Notes: generated by a model not told the origin, from the letters alone. A stretch of 64,000 bases of DNA from Stenocarpella maydis (GCA_002270565.1 NQMI01000112.1:90997-154996), one strand, 5' to 3'. Shown: positions 12,164 through 23,957, counted from the stretch's first letter. A program made the numbers and translations.

Positions 12164-13457
12164 AACAAATACATCCTTGACCTACATACAGCTAGCATCA
12201 TCACAGATACGAGGCTAGTCTCCATAAACAGGTGGCGGTTATCTCATTACCCTTTTCTAACGGGGTGGTATAAGGGCCCGGGTAATGCGTTAGCCGCCCG
12301 CCAAGCCCTCATATATTTAAGTTTTTCTCCGATTCCTTCAGTCTGCGGGTTTGTACAGGAAGCCGACTCGCGGGGTGAGGCAGAGGATTGTTTCGTTTGC
12401 TGCGAGTGTATCCAACCACAGCAATAATAAGCTTCACAACAATACAAAATCATTTCGCCTCTTCACAGATGGAAATACCAATCCACATTCGCAGGTGAAA
12501 ATTCGAGCACGTCCACTAGCACTGCGCCCCTCGCTGCTACTGCTTGTGTCTTGGTTGCCGATTGATCTGTCACACGTCAGTTGAGTGCCACAGCCGCTTT
12601 TCGACTGGATATCTTGGGGTTTTGGCCTTGGAACTTGAGCCCAAGGGCCCTTCTACCAATGAGCGGCCGACCAATGATAGACTACGGTTATTCACTGTCA
12701 CATATTCCTGAACCTTGCGTTCAGGAACGTCACACGCCTCGCTCATATTCCTTCAGAATGCATCTACGTGTATTATCACCTTGATGAAGGCCTAGACACT
12801 ACATGTACGGACCAAAACCCTGGGTTAGTAAGCAGAGGGTGGTGTAAACCCAGCTTGAGAAAGCGTCCGCAGGAGACAAGGTCCTGTAACTCGGTTGGTA
12901 TTCCGTCGAGACGGGGGCCCACCACGGCTTCAGAAGCTCGAGGGATGCGAAGGGGGGACGTTCTTGATTTCTCAGCGCATGAACTTCAGATTCATGTTTG
13001 GACTCTTATAAAAGCGCTCAGACCATGGTCGTTGGGCATATGTGGTTTGCGATGGGACATATCTTGGTCCTGTTTCTATGATTGCGTCTCAAAACCTCAT
13101 AATAACTACTGATCCGGCTCTCTGGTCCTCCCTCAAAAGTCCTGCATGGTAATATCTTTTTATGTTCGCTCCTTCGACCTTTTCACCCGTCATTCTGGAA
13201 ATGCGGCACCAGAAATGAATGGATGGTGTGGTTATGGGTCTTCCCGATCCAAGGAATGAACAAAACTACACTGTGAGGGCAACAGAACTGACAAAATGTC
13301 AAGATGTGCTCGTATCCTCCTCCTTAGTTCTTCTCAGGGCAAGCTCCATCGAAGCTCTCTTTCCTGTCCTGCAGTGCTTGGAACGAACGACTAGCCCAAA
13401 GCTTATGCCATTTCTCTAAATGTTGCAAAGCTTACACGCCGATAATTAACCATAACG
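12164..13457. other. intergenic, no supported gene
   Basis: About 1.3 kb with moderate AT content. Only short open frames without recognisable motifs on either strand. Nothing repeated elsewhere in the window was noticed. Confidence 0.5.
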
Positions 13458-15385
13458 CTACTTTCCCCCATACTTTAGCAAATTCTGCCAAGGCTCAGGA
13501 ATCCAATCATCAGGAAGGGGTATCTCAATATCCTCGATTTTATGGCAACTACATGTAGATGCAGCCCAGACGAAGTGTGCAACAATGCAGCCATCTTTAA
13601 TGAGCCATCCCGCTCCTCCGATATGTGTAAGATTGTACTTGAGTCCAGGTACGTGGTATGCCACAGCTCCCAGTAGTTGAGCAGGCAGCATCGGATCGCG
13701 ATGTATCAAGCCAACGAGTATGAGAAATCGACCGTGGCAGATGGAGCAGTCAATATAAACCATTGTCCTCTCACTACTACTGTGAATGACTTTGCCATGA
13801 AGGTTCACTTCAATGTAGGTAAGCCGTCAGCGGATCCCTTATTTCACCGTACCCACAGTAGATAGATATAAGATGAGAGATGAACACGAAATCTTACTAA
13901 ATCTCATTGCCGGTTCCTGGAAATTTCCTTCGATCCGTTTCTGCAGCATGAAAAGTCGAATGATTTCGTCCGTGATATCACACCAATCGTCTCCCGGATT
14001 TCCATTGTAGAGGACGTCGAGGTGCGTCTGCAGCAGTGATCTTCGATTCTCCTTGCCAAGATGACTGCATACTATGCCCGAATATTCGCCGAAGAACCGA
14101 TGCCAGAGGGTCTCCGCGAACACATCCGGATCAGGACCGGTGACGTCAAGGACTGACCTCACAAGTTTGTTGAATGTCTTCGAGTCTATGTGCCCCCAGA
14201 ACCTCTTCGCCATTAATGCTGTTCCGAGCTTTTAGGTTTTAAATCTCGCCCTCGACTCACCAGGGCCACAGAGAACAATCTCGGGAAATTTAGGAGAGAA
14301 TTCTTCCATACCCAAGCCAAAAACTCCAAACTCGACAAATCCTTTCACTTTGTCATCAGCGACCCTTTTCCGCGGCATCATGAACAAGGGACTGAAATCT
14401 TCACGCCGTAAGCGTGGCTTCGCTATGACAGAAATGGACTTGCGAATGTCTTGATGCGGCAAGTCGGAGAATTTCACCACTGGTTCAGTCAGCCCAAGGG
14501 GCTCAGTGAGGCCAAGCAGAGCGTGGATGAAGTCAGCCGGTACGGTGACCTGCCTCCTTGAGATGAGGTTGAAGCATTCTGCAAATGGAACAGGTTTCCC
14601 CTGAAGGCGACGGGTGCGCACTGCATGGAGGGGCCCAAAAAGAAAGGAAGGACATTTCTGCCGCCATCAAACCCGGTAACATGACTCCAACTCGTCTTTC
14701 GTATCAGTTCCCGCTAGTGAGTGACTGGCTCATCAGTGAATGGAAATCCCGGCCGAAGTTCATCCAGCAGCTTGTAATCCTGCAGCATCGGCCGCAGCTG
14801 ACTGCTTTGTAGGTACTCCATGGCTGTCCAGGTGCGATGGAACCACCTTGAATTGCATACATCGAAGATCCCCTGGGCATGCTCTTTGACGCCGGAGCCC
14901 TTACGTATCGCTTGGACAGAAGAGGTAGCCAAGTCGTAGAAATACGGGACCACGAAATATGCACTGCTATACAGCTCAGGAATATGCTGAATGATGCGGC
15001 CCTTTCGTTCATGACACCATTGTGGTACGCTGAGATAGTCATGCCAGACTTCCAAGACATCCTCCTGCTTGCTCTCGAGCTTTAATGAGTCGACAATGCC
15101 TGCATAGATATGCGCCGGGGATTCAAGAACCAGACGAGCCACGGAAGCGATCTCAATCTCGGAGTAATCTTCGAGGGCCAGTGCTTGCGCGTCCGCGATC
15201 TGTAGCTCAGACACGATCGGGTTTCACACATGGGAGACGGTGACATATTTCGTCTTGGCTGAGAGAAGGCATCGGAGATGTCGGTCGAACAGCAAAACTG
15301 TTTCGGACAACCAGGGAACTTGTACAGCGGCTACATGTTGCCTCCCTTCAGCTGTCGCGTCGTATAGGGTATCTTTGGTTGCAGC
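13458..15385 (-). pseudogene. HET-domain (heterokaryon incompatibility) gene, broken
   Basis: HET-domain proteins mediate cell death when genetically different hyphae fuse. The N-terminal part reads KYVTVSHV then an in-frame TGA at 15226-15224 where the family has Trp, then continues in the same frame for 166 codons (VWHDYLSVPQWCHERKGRI, then FHRTWTAMEYLQSSQLRP), all HET-like. Near 14620-14720 the frame is lost: NVLPFFLGP and LHAVRTRRLQG, which should be continuous, lie in different frames. Downstream frames 14621-14232, 14213-13839 and 13808-13458 join well through GT-AG introns (for example a GTGAGT donor after LCGP) and end in a plausible C-terminus. One nonsense change of G-to-A type plus a frameshift suggests a recently broken gene. 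An unusual intron at the frameshift cannot be excluded. The start is not resolved. Confidence 0.65.
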
Positions 15386-15950
15386 CTAAAGGTTCTAGCC
15401 AGCGTGTCGTCCTTGGTGGTCGGGTTTCCACACTCGCAACACTTCACATCTGCGAATTCGAGATTGGTGGGTCTCCAGAGGGTTTGAAGAATGTCCATCA
15501 TGCGACTTGTCTTGAGAAACGAAATTTGAAATCCATCTCTCTACGGCAGGCGGTGGAGGACAAGACGCCTTTCCCCTCGATTGTGGGACACTGCAGCAGA
15601 AAAGACAATGACTAACGCCAAGATCTCGACGGTGTCAGCCAACGTCAGCAGTTACCACTGCAGACCAGGTGGCGGAGGCCATGGCAAGCGGGGTCAGAGT
15701 AAATCTGACGAGACATAATAAAGTAACTTATGTAGTGAGTTCCGAGATTGATACAGCCTCGTTCAGAATATCCTTGAGGCAGATGCGACGACTTACGATA
15801 TTTAGCTTTTGAACCTTAATTTGAGCAGGTAGTCTGTCGGATACACTACGAAGACCCCATATTCCGTCAAAGGTGTAGCCTCTTCTCTCCAAAATCGCAC
15901 CCATTCTCCTTCACATTCTTCAACACACGCACCAAATATAGCCCTGGTAG
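15386..15950. other. intergenic or decayed 5' part of the HET gene
   Basis: A minus-strand frame near 15500-15380 encodes a CCECGNPTTKDD-type sequence that may be an N-terminal exon of the broken HET gene, but it is out of frame with the HET start. No other gene is supported. Confidence 0.4.
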
Positions 15951-16202
15951 TTAAGGCGCATCACCATAGTCCTTATTCTCGAACCAATCTTTCCAGTCCT
16001 CCCAGCAGCCCAGCCCAGATCCTAAGTCGCCGAGGCGACGGCCATGAATAATTTCATTGATCGAGATCTCCCATATGCGGTTTGCCTGTTCGTCCGAGTT
16101 AGTCTTCCACTCCATCATAATATGCGCAATAGCACCCTCGCCAAGTTCGGTAAGGCGTTTATATGTATCATCATCAGCACAACCGGTCACATTGGTGTCC
16201 AT
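15951..16202 (-). CDS. small hypothetical protein or C-terminal remnant
   Basis: An 83-codon frame with an ATG start (MDTNVTGCADDDTYKRLTEL) and acidic, Trp-rich C-terminal half (CWEDWKDWFENKDYGD). Composition is protein-like and typical of globular fungal hypothetical proteins. It could be the last exon of a larger, partly lost gene. No family recognised; upstream of the ATG there is no clear further exon. Confidence 0.35.
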   Translation of the reverse strand: MDTNVTGCADDDTYKRLTELGEGAIAHIMMEWKTNSDEQANRIWEISINEIIHGRRLGDLGSGLGCWEDWKDWFENKDYGDAP

Positions 16203-16679
16203 AATTCGCCGCCTATTGGTACTTAGAACGGCCTCACCCGCAGAACCACTGGCTTAGTTAGCCACCCTAGCCAATGGGACCACACGCGATCCAACAGAAC
16301 CATGGTTATTCCAACATGAGCAGACAAAATGTCACATGTAAACAGGTGATATCTACTTAGTCACTAATTCCTCCCCTTAATTCCGTGACGGCGCCATGCG
16401 GGCGCAATCCCGCAATCCAACGTGGACATTTCACCTAAGCCCCTATCCACTATCAAATTATCTCCTGAATATAGCTTCACCCTGCCCCCTCCGCATTTGA
16501 TCATATTTGGTGTTCTTCCCTTATTTCCATAACTTATCCCCTAAGTCCATAACACCTAAGGAAACCATCTGGTAAATATATTTGTCCCCTCTGCATCCTA
16601 CGATCCGCTCGTGTGCCTGCCATTACCCGCCCATAACCAATACTCAATTCTAAGCCCCTCACGTCATTCCACGCTCAAA
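16203..16679. promoter_or_regulatory. promoter region of the SDR gene
   Basis: About 480 nt without a gene, AT-leaning, becoming C- and T-rich towards the SDR start (many CCCC/CTCC tracts at 16470-16670), a common feature of filamentous fungal core promoters. No specific factor site is recognised. Confidence 0.4.
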
Positions 16680-17636
16680 ATGTCTGAAGCACACTGGGAG
16701 AATACCTTCACCTCAACATATCACCACAAGTCCTATCCCTCAATCTCACCAACTCGACTTGAGCTCTCCGCCTCCGGCAAAACAATCTTGGTCAGCGGCG
16801 GTGGACGCGGGCTCGGCATCGGCATCGTCGAGGCCTTCGCTTTATCGGGAGCTGCGCACATCATCATCATGGGCCGCAGCACCACGTCGCTGAACGAGTT
16901 AGCGGAGCACATGAGGGCTTCTTACCCCTCGAACAGGATATCCACCGTCTCCGGCGACGTTTCCATCGAAGAAGACGTCGCGCGGGCCTTTGCTGAGGCC
17001 GGGACAGGTGGTGTGGACGTTGTCGTCGCCAACGCGGGATACTTCCCGGCCCTCCAGCCCATCCCTGCCGGAAAAGGTTCCGACTTTAATAAGGACTGGT
17101 GGAAGGCCTGGGAAGTGAACGTCAAGGGCCTATTCTTCCTGGCGCGCCAGTTCCTCGCCTCCGCACCTCCCGGCGGCGTCTTCGTCAACATCTCGGCCGC
17201 CGGGGCCCACATCAACCCCACGTGGGAGGGCTTCTCCGGATACTTCGGGAGCAAGCTCGGGGCGGCGCGTGTGGTGGAGGTGCTCCAGAAAGAGAACCCC
17301 TCGCTCCGGTTCCACAACGTACATCCTGGGGTTGTGGACACGGACATGCTCACCAAGGCCAGGGTCCTGGAGAACTTCAATGCCACCATTGATGAGCGTG
17401 AGTTTTAATTTCCCACCAACTGCTCAACAGTATCTAACCTTCTTGCCTGGATGAGGCTGACCATCTCTTTAGCTAACCTCCCGGGGCACTTTGTCAACTG
17501 GGTGGCGAGCCCCGAGGGCGAGTTCTTAAAGGGGAAATATTTGTGGGTCAACTGGGACGTTGATGAGCTCAAGGCAAGGAAGGAAGAACTTACTGCACCG
17601 ACGAAGTTGGTCACAGGTCTTGTCGGTTGGCTTTAA
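16680..17636 (+). CDS. short-chain dehydrogenase/reductase (classical SDR)
   Basis: NAD(P)-dependent oxidoreductase with a Rossmann fold, probably cytosolic; substrate unknown. Two exons, 16680-17397 and 17473-17636, intron 17398-17472 (GTGAGT donor, GGCTGAC branch, TTTAG acceptor, phase 1), giving 293 residues. The start is the ATG in TCAAAATGTC at 16680. The cofactor motif SGGGRGLGIG lies at residues 39-48, NAG at 118-120, a candidate catalytic Ser at 172 (NISAAG) and YFGSK (YxxxK; Tyr188, Lys192). The second exon adds a family-like C-terminus (NLPGHFVNWVASPEGEFLKG). All catalytic residues are present, so it is probably functional. It stands alone between a broken HET gene and a decayed gene, with no operon-like partner. 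Confidence 0.9.
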
Positions 17637-18153
17637 ACAGGCGAAGTTTAGTCTTTGTAGAAGTCGAATCGAAATTTCTACATAAAACACAAGAGTCATA
17701 TCATGTATTATAACCACTGAAGCATCAGAAACTACGCAGCATGTGTTCCCGAACGTGCGGGCTACCGGCGCATAAATTTTCCAGATTCTTCAGCGCAGAA
17801 TCTTAAGGTTCGCTCCGGAATATACACCATTTGGATCTCACTGACATGATAGGGTTAATGCGGTTCCCAGAACACATGCCTGCACCATGGTTTGCATGCT
17901 TAGTTCCTCTCCCGACTGAGCTTCGTCTGAGGTAGCTGAGAAGCAGCCACTTTATCATGTCGAACATTACCGGCACCTCTGGAACTCAGCGTCTGTTCCT
18001 CAAAAATGGCCTTCATTTCTGGACTCCATTTTCTACCAGTTCAATGAATCTAGCGGTTCTTTTGTGTCGTTAATATTTCTTGCAGAAGTCGACGGCAGGT
18101 CCTCTGTCGTATCCAGAGATACTTCATGTCACAACTGCCATACCAGAAAGAAA
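17637..18153. other. intergenic, no supported gene
   Basis: 3' flank of the SDR gene and upstream region of the decayed small gene. No domain-bearing frame on either strand. Confidence 0.5.
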
Positions 18154-18633
18154 ATGAAGAACACTGCCATCGCCTTTCGTCTAGCTTATCTCTCCGTCGA
18201 ATAAGAGGCAAAGGAGCACCCACGCGAGCTAGCTATCGTGCAGGTCACCCAAGCGAAGGTAGAACTCAACAACCCTTGGCCCCTACAGATCGGAAACGCC
18301 GTGCTGGGACTGCTAGATGACGCAGGCCCTGTTGCAAATTTAAAGTGTTTATAACAAGATATTGCTGGCCAACCCTTCACTAATGCCAAGACTGCTGACG
18401 ACGCCGCAAGCAGGGCGAGTGCCCTTATGTTCTGCACCCTGGAGCGTAGTACGACGGCAGTCGTCGGCGCCTCCGAAGCCTGCGACGAGACCGCCGCCAA
18501 CCCTAAAAAGGCTACGGTCAGGCATTTTTATGATGGAGCCTAAGCTGAGGAAGCCAGCAACAAGCAAGTCATTCTCAATCTTGCAAAACTGGGCAGCTTC
18601 AGGCACCAGCACTTTTCTAATAGTTCCTGCTAA
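18154..18633 (+). pseudogene. small decayed gene (possible secreted protein), three in-frame TAA stops
   Basis: A 160-codon frame from ATG 18154 to the TAA at 18631 reads as one protein except for TAA stops at 18202, 18352 and 18541. It starts MKNTAIAFRLAYLSV, resembling a signal peptide, then a helical, Ala-rich protein (EAKEHPRELAIVQVTQ, TADDAASRASALMFC). All three stops are TAA, the product expected if CAA glutamine codons suffered CpA-to-TpA change as in RIP. Codon use between the stops is gene-like. The family is not recognised, and no intron pattern would remove the stops. Confidence 0.5.
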
Positions 18634-19151
18634 GACGCTAGTATATTATTTAGATAAGTGATTCTGATATAGAATGTAAAAGAAACCAAAGGATACTGGT
18701 TTTGATAAAGATGTTATAGTCTGAGTGGTGAGGAGGACTGGGAACCTAGGCAAAATCCCATGGATTTCTTGCAGCCAGGCAAGTAAAGCTCGGGCGTTCC
18801 GTGAACAATACCATTATCGGACCAGCAGTGGTATGGAGTGGGAAGGTGCAATGCGAGTTTTGGTTGAGCCGTCTTGAAAATATAAGAATATTCGCTAATG
18901 TATAACCCAATGCCCTTTTTCCCACCTCTGAAAATAGTGGCGCGGTCATGAGTGCCGGGGCGAGAGCATGCAGCCTGGACTGCATTCGTAGAGATGACCC
19001 ACTCAGCTGAAGCACAGCCGCCGGGGACACCGGTGCGTGCAGCTAAAAGCCTAACCAACGAACAAATGTATGAGAGGAATCGATGGGAATTTCTTCCTCC
19101 CCAAAGGCTTTTGGATCCCCAATGACAAGATATCTTTTTCATGGGTGAATT
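18634..19151. other. intergenic, upstream of HET gene
   Basis: About 520 nt with no supported gene. It would hold the promoter of the following HET gene. Confidence 0.5.
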
Positions 19152-20852
19152 ATGAGTCCCCACTTTGCAACTCGCCACCCTCATCGAGAGGAGGCGAGCC
19201 AGAAACCATCAACTCCGCAGTCTCTCGTGCAGCAAATGGAAGGCTTCACCTTCAATGACGATTTAACGCAGTCCACTCCACGCTCCCTTAAAACGCTTGA
19301 TCGCCTTTCACTGGATGAAATCAGAGAGCAAGGGGATTCCGAATCGAATACTTCAGTTACAACTTCTCCCAACAGGGCCCAGGCTGAAGTGCCACGGCGG
19401 TTCCCCTTTGACTACCAGGAGGATCACGACGGAAACCCTTCAGAAACTCTCTGGGATTTCTTCAGGAGACATAGTGAGCCACAAGAGGATTCTATGTACT
19501 CTCGGAGACGCCACCAAAGAAGTTACACACCGAGGTTCAGGCAGCGCAGTCCTCTGACCAAATTGAAGACCTTTTCAGAATGGAGCAACGGACAAGGGTC
19601 TGCGGATTTGGATGGTTGTGAAACGGCTTCACATGTTGCCGGCAAGCTCAAAGACATCGTCGATGGAGGCTCATTTCGACTGGAGCAACTCGACAGAAAA
19701 GTGTTACTCGCCATGGAAACACAGCCGTTGAACCGAAGGAGAAGCAGCGCCGAAACATCCCTCTCGAGCCAGCGCAGAGATTCGGAACAGCCCAGAGCTG
19801 TTTCCGGACATGAACCACCGATGAGATCGGCACTGGCATCTGAATATATACCATCGGACCCCAGAAGGCCTCCATATCAGCCATTGGCTCAGCCTGGAGG
19901 TCAGATCAGACTTTTCCGGCTGGAAAGAACCCAAGACAGTCAGATCAGTGGCTCATTTATTTATTCTGACATCAAGTCGTGTCCAAAGTATACTGCACTG
20001 TCATATTCTTGGGGGGAGCCGACCAAAACTCGGAAGATAACGGTGGACGGGCGAGATGACTTCGAGATTGGTGAGAATCTATGGTGGTTCCTACATTGCC
20101 GAAGTCTGACCATGAAAAAGTCTCGACTCTTCTGGATTGACGCGATCTGCATCGATCAGGAGAATATGTCTGAACGAAACCACCAAGTTGGTCTGATGAA
20201 GCAAATTTATTCGATGGCCTCGAGCGTGTACATATGGCTGGGTCGCGAATCGGGAAACAGCCACCTGGCAATGAAGTTTCTCGTCAATGAGGGGGCGAAA
20301 CCTCTCCAGCACCGGGATAATGGTTACCGCCCAATATGGAGCAGGCGAGTAGGGAATGCCATCCGAGAGCTTTGCGAAAGACCATACTGGCGACGCATGT
20401 GGATCATCCAGGAGATCATCCATGCGAACAGGATCACAGTCTGGTGCGGGTCTCAACGTCTGGGCTGGCCCGTCCTTGACAGGCTGTATCTTACGATGAA
20501 GACATTGGAGGAGGAAAACCAGATGGCGAGCCATGAGTTCCTCTCAGACGTTCTTCGAAGCCCAGCGTTTGTCATGGTTTGGCAGAGAGCTCACTGGAGG
20601 CACCCAGAAACGCCCACGCCCAAGCTGCAAACCCTCATCGAGATATTCCAAGGTTGGGAGTGCGCCGATGCTAGAGACAAGGTGTATGCTCTTGTCAGCA
20701 TGGCAGACCAGGACACCGCTGTCATACCGGATTATTCGCGGTCTCCGCAGCAGATATATCACGACGTGCTGAGCAGAGGAACAGCGTTCGATGATCGCTT
20801 CTGCAAATTGCTTGCTGGGGTTCTGGGAAATATTGTAGAGATTCCTAATTGA
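19152..20852 (+). CDS. HET-domain protein (heterokaryon incompatibility), intact
   Basis: Single-exon, 566 residues from ATG 19152. Residues 1 to about 255 are polar and probably disordered (Ser, Arg, Gln-rich). The HET domain follows from about residue 280: YTALSYSWGEPTKTRKI, FWIDAICIDQENMSERNHQV, SSVYIWLG, PYWRRMWIIQEI, then CADARDKVYALVSMA and PDYSRSPQQIYHDVL. These are the conserved blocks of the family (Pfam HET, PF06985). Family role: triggering cell death after fusion of incompatible hyphae; the partner locus is unknown. No partner gene lies immediately beside it. The C-terminus stops shortly after the HET region (NIVEIPN), shorter than many family members, so a lost 3' part is possible. 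Confidence 0.88.
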   Translation: MSPHFATRHPHREEASQKPSTPQSLVQQMEGFTFNDDLTQSTPRSLKTLDRLSLDEIREQGDSESNTSVTTSPNRAQAEVPRRFPFDYQEDHDGNPSETLWDFFRRHSEPQEDSMYSRRRHQRSYTPRFRQRSPLTKLKTFSEWSNGQGSADLDGCETASHVAGKLKDIVDGGSFRLEQLDRKVLLAMETQPLNRRRSSAETSLSSQRRDSEQPRAVSGHEPPMRSALASEYIPSDPRRPPYQPLAQPGGQIRLFRLERTQDSQISGSFIYSDIKSCPKYTALSYSWGEPTKTRKITVDGRDDFEIGENLWWFLHCRSLTMKKSRLFWIDAICIDQENMSERNHQVGLMKQIYSMASSVYIWLGRESGNSHLAMKFLVNEGAKPLQHRDNGYRPIWSRRVGNAIRELCERPYWRRMWIIQEIIHANRITVWCGSQRLGWPVLDRLYLTMKTLEEENQMASHEFLSDVLRSPAFVMVWQRAHWRHPETPTPKLQTLIEIFQGWECADARDKVYALVSMADQDTAVIPDYSRSPQQIYHDVLSRGTAFDDRFCKLLAGVLGNIVEIPN

Positions 20853-21056
20853 AAAATAATAAACAAGATCCCGTTGTTAATTTAGGCGGAATTGTGTCAG
20901 AATTTATATAAGCTTTGTACTCTGTAGGCTCATAACACTCGTGTATTCCTAGAAGTGAGCAGCACCCTACCGGGTAAAGCAGAATCTCCCCTCCCGTATT
21001 GGCCCAGGCTAGATGAATTCCATGCAACATTCAAGTCGCTGATGCCTCCATACATC

Positions 21057-21347
21057 TACCCAGTTGAATCCAGCCCCAGCTGAGGTAAAGATGCGAAGTG
21101 AGGAAGGAAGGAGCGATATCAGCTCTTCATCCCACTGTCTCATTTCTCCGCCTGACCGGAATTGTGGTCGGAATATAGCCGAGGATTTACCATACTTGTT
21201 GTCTTTCAGAGCTTTAATAAATGACTCTCGATTGAGGTCTTCATTCCAAACCACGTCAAATCGATTTGTGAACTCGTTTTCAAAGAAGTCATGTTTGTAC
21301 TTGCTCGGATCGCCAATGTGGAGCACGATGGGTTCAGCCATTCTCAT
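21057..21347 (-). pseudogene. D-2-hydroxyacid dehydrogenase fragment (N-terminal part)
   Basis: About 97 codons resembling the N-terminal substrate-binding part of fungal D-isomer-specific 2-hydroxyacid dehydrogenases: MAEPIVLHIGDPSKYKHDFF at the start, then SAIFRPQFRSGGEM, ELISLLPSSLRIFTSAGAGF and NWVDV. The NAD-binding Rossmann domain (about 250 further residues) is missing; the frame runs into unrelated sequence at about 21057 and stops at 21009. The family reduces 2-oxo acids or oxidises D-2-hydroxy acids. It is a truncated remnant, next to two other decayed redox genes. Confidence 0.6.
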
Positions 21348-21760
21348 AACGTGGAGACGCTGACCGCGATTCAGAGTGACGTCGTGCCCAGCTACTCGCT
21401 GTACTTGGCTGAACTCAAATTTCCATCAAGCATCATGGCGTCCAGCGTCACTGCTTTGCCTGTCTGTGGATGCACTTCGGCCCATTGCCGGGGGCCTGCG
21501 GAGTCGGACAAGCATCGGTGGCGTGCTCGGGCGATGATTCGGGCAGAAAGCCGATCAGACGTTGGGCCGGTCCTTCGCCCGCCAGTGGCACATCTGAGCC
21601 ACGAGAGCATTGACCAGGATGCTTGGACGCTATCATCATCAATAGATTCGACAAGACCTCGGGTATTGTGATCGCGTGTTTTGAAGTCTTCCAGCTGTTC
21701 AGAAACAGCCTCCAATTGACCGGGATAGGTTAGGCAGGCTGAGGTACACTCCACTACAAC
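21348..21760. other. intergenic between divergent decayed genes
   Basis: Lies between the minus-strand hydroxyacid dehydrogenase fragment and the plus-strand lactate dehydrogenase pseudogene. Open frames on both strands show no family motif; it was probably a shared promoter. Confidence 0.4.
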
Positions 21761-23549
21761 ATGGATACCGCAGATGTATTGCAGATATCCAGCACGGAAT
21801 TAAGTAGATATAGCACGAGAGGAGACTGCTGGGTTGCTGTTCATTCGAAGGTTTGGGACCTTACTGACTTCCTGGACGAGCATCCCGGCGGTGCCAGCAG
21901 TAAGTTCACGTCTTCAAAAGATAGCTTATTTCCCTCTACATTCGGAAGATATTGTGTGATTTAGAATTATGAGGGACTCGAAAGAAAATCAGCAAAGAGT
22001 AGTGGTTGACACGTTGAGCGAAAACTTATCCTCCGTGGCTGGTAAAAATGCAATATCTGAGTATGACCAGGTATATGCACCCGGAATCATTGAGGAGCGC
22101 TTACTAGCCGATAAATTTAAAGGCGCTTTCATTGAAGCCAGCAGTGATGTGCCACCTTAGGGAACTGTTGAAGAAGTTAAAGAATCGTAGGGCCGGAACT
22201 CATCAGAGACCTCGCCCGAGGCTAAGATTCCATTGCTTCAGTCGATCTTGAGTGCAGCAGATATTGAAGAAGTTGCAAGCAAAATTCTAACACTGAAAAC
22301 TTAGGCCTTTTATAGTAGCGCAGCAACCGACTTGGTGATGCATCACCAGAACAAGTCATTTCTCAGGCGTATAATGATTAAGCCTCGAGTGCTGAGAAAT
22401 GTGATGGAAACAGACTTCATATGGTTAATTCTTGGTTATAAGTTAGGTGCCCTATTTTTCATCAGCCCAGCGGCAATGGCTAGGCTGGCGCACCAGGACG
22501 GAGAGCTGGCATTAGCAAAAGCAGCTGGCGAGGAGGGAATTATTCAATGTGTGAGTCTCCGTTGGCTTGCAGTTTTACCTCTTTACGTGGTGGCCATGGG
22601 CTCGACACTAAAGTTGTCTCAAGATATCAAATAATGCATCTTTCCCGTCCTCGTCCATTGTTGAAGCTGGCTATGAGTAGCAACCGTTCTTCTTCCAGCT
22701 AAACGTTAACTCTGAGCACTACAAACTAATAGAAACCCTCCGGAAGGCTTGAAGCCTGGGAATTAGAGTGATATTTGTGATAGTTGACGCTCCCGTGCCT
22801 AGAAAGCGAGAGGCAGATAAGCGCCTAACCACAGAAACAGCAGTCCAGTCCGCAGTCAGCGGTGCAACCTTAAGCAACGATAAGAAAGGGGCAGGTCTGG
22901 GCCGACTAATGGCTTAGTATATAGACAAGTCATTGAAATGGTCAGATCTCGCCTGGATCAGAAAGGAGTCAGGTCTACTAATAGTGGTTAAAGGCATCCA
23001 AAGCGTGGAGGACGTAAAACTAGCCGTGTAATACGGTATGGATGGCATCCTTTTGAGCAACCATGGGGGCCGATCTCTGGATACGTATGTATCGCTCTAC
23101 ATCCATAATGTGGGTTTTCGGCAATTTACTTACATGTTGGTGTAGCGCTCAACCAGCTATATTGAACCTGCTAGAACTAAGGCTCACGTATCCAGAGGTT
23201 TTCTTTAAGCTTGAAGTCTACATCGATGGCGGATTTGAATGAGGAACAGATATTATCAAAGCAATTGCCTTGGATGCAACTGCAGTTGGTATTAGCCGGC
23301 CATTCTTATATTCGCTAGTATATGGATAGCAAGGTGCCGAGAATCTCATTCAAAGTAAGCAGTCTCCTCGAGACCACTATGGAGTCTCTTGCTAACATTC
23401 CGGTAGTTTTGAAAGATGAGATAGAGGTTTCTATGAAACTTGCGGGCTTGATAAATCTGGACCAAGTAGGCCCGGAGTTGCTAAATATGGCGGATGTGGA
23501 CCATTTCATTCAGTTCACCAGGAGGTTCCCTGCTTTAAAAAAGCGATAA
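21761..23549 (+). pseudogene. L-lactate dehydrogenase (cytochrome b2-type, FMN-dependent), RIP-like decay
   Basis: The N-terminal frame has a cytochrome b5 haem-binding domain (DCWVAVHSKVWDLTDFLDEH then PGG), followed by a GTAAGT intron donor. The FMN-dependent alpha-hydroxyacid dehydrogenase domain follows in pieces: HHQNKSFLRRIM, LGYKLGALFFISPAAMARLA, VTVDAPVPGKRE-like sequence near 22785, GMDGILLSNHGGRSLDT near 23040, and a C-terminal piece at 23400-23549. Many stops interrupt it, such as TAG just before AFYSSAATDL (Trp expected), TAG in MA-stop-YIDKS, TAA in V-stop-YGMDG and TGA near 23240; most fit C-to-T or G-to-A changes. The intact enzyme oxidises L-lactate or related 2-hydroxy acids in mitochondria. 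Clearly non-functional. Confidence 0.85.
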
Positions 23550-23957
23550 GATAAAGCACGACTATGGTATAGCATACATAGAAAAAACTTAATAAGAATT
23601 CTCAGAGCAATGGAAAGACGATGGACCTTGGGAATTATCATGCTATGGAATAAGCGGAGCTCTGCCATTATTTAATTCCACTTAATCGAACAGCCCTTGA
23701 GCCAATGTTTTAGTAGAGCAGTGCACTAGGCTGCCAGACATTGAATGATCCAGAGAATGCTAACTAGTCTACCTACCTAGGCAAGTGGACCGTTAAAATC
23801 TGTTAGGGGCAGAGTAAAATGCATCTACTCAATATCTGGTTCAATATCTGAATATCCGCAGTCAACTCATACCAACAACTAACTACAGGCGCCACTATTC
23901 ATTTTCAAAAACACAATCAATAATATAAGAGGAAGAAATTCATGCTTTATAGTCTGC
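23550..23957. other. intergenic, AT-rich
   Basis: Between the 3' ends of two convergent decayed genes. No coding signal seen. Confidence 0.5.
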
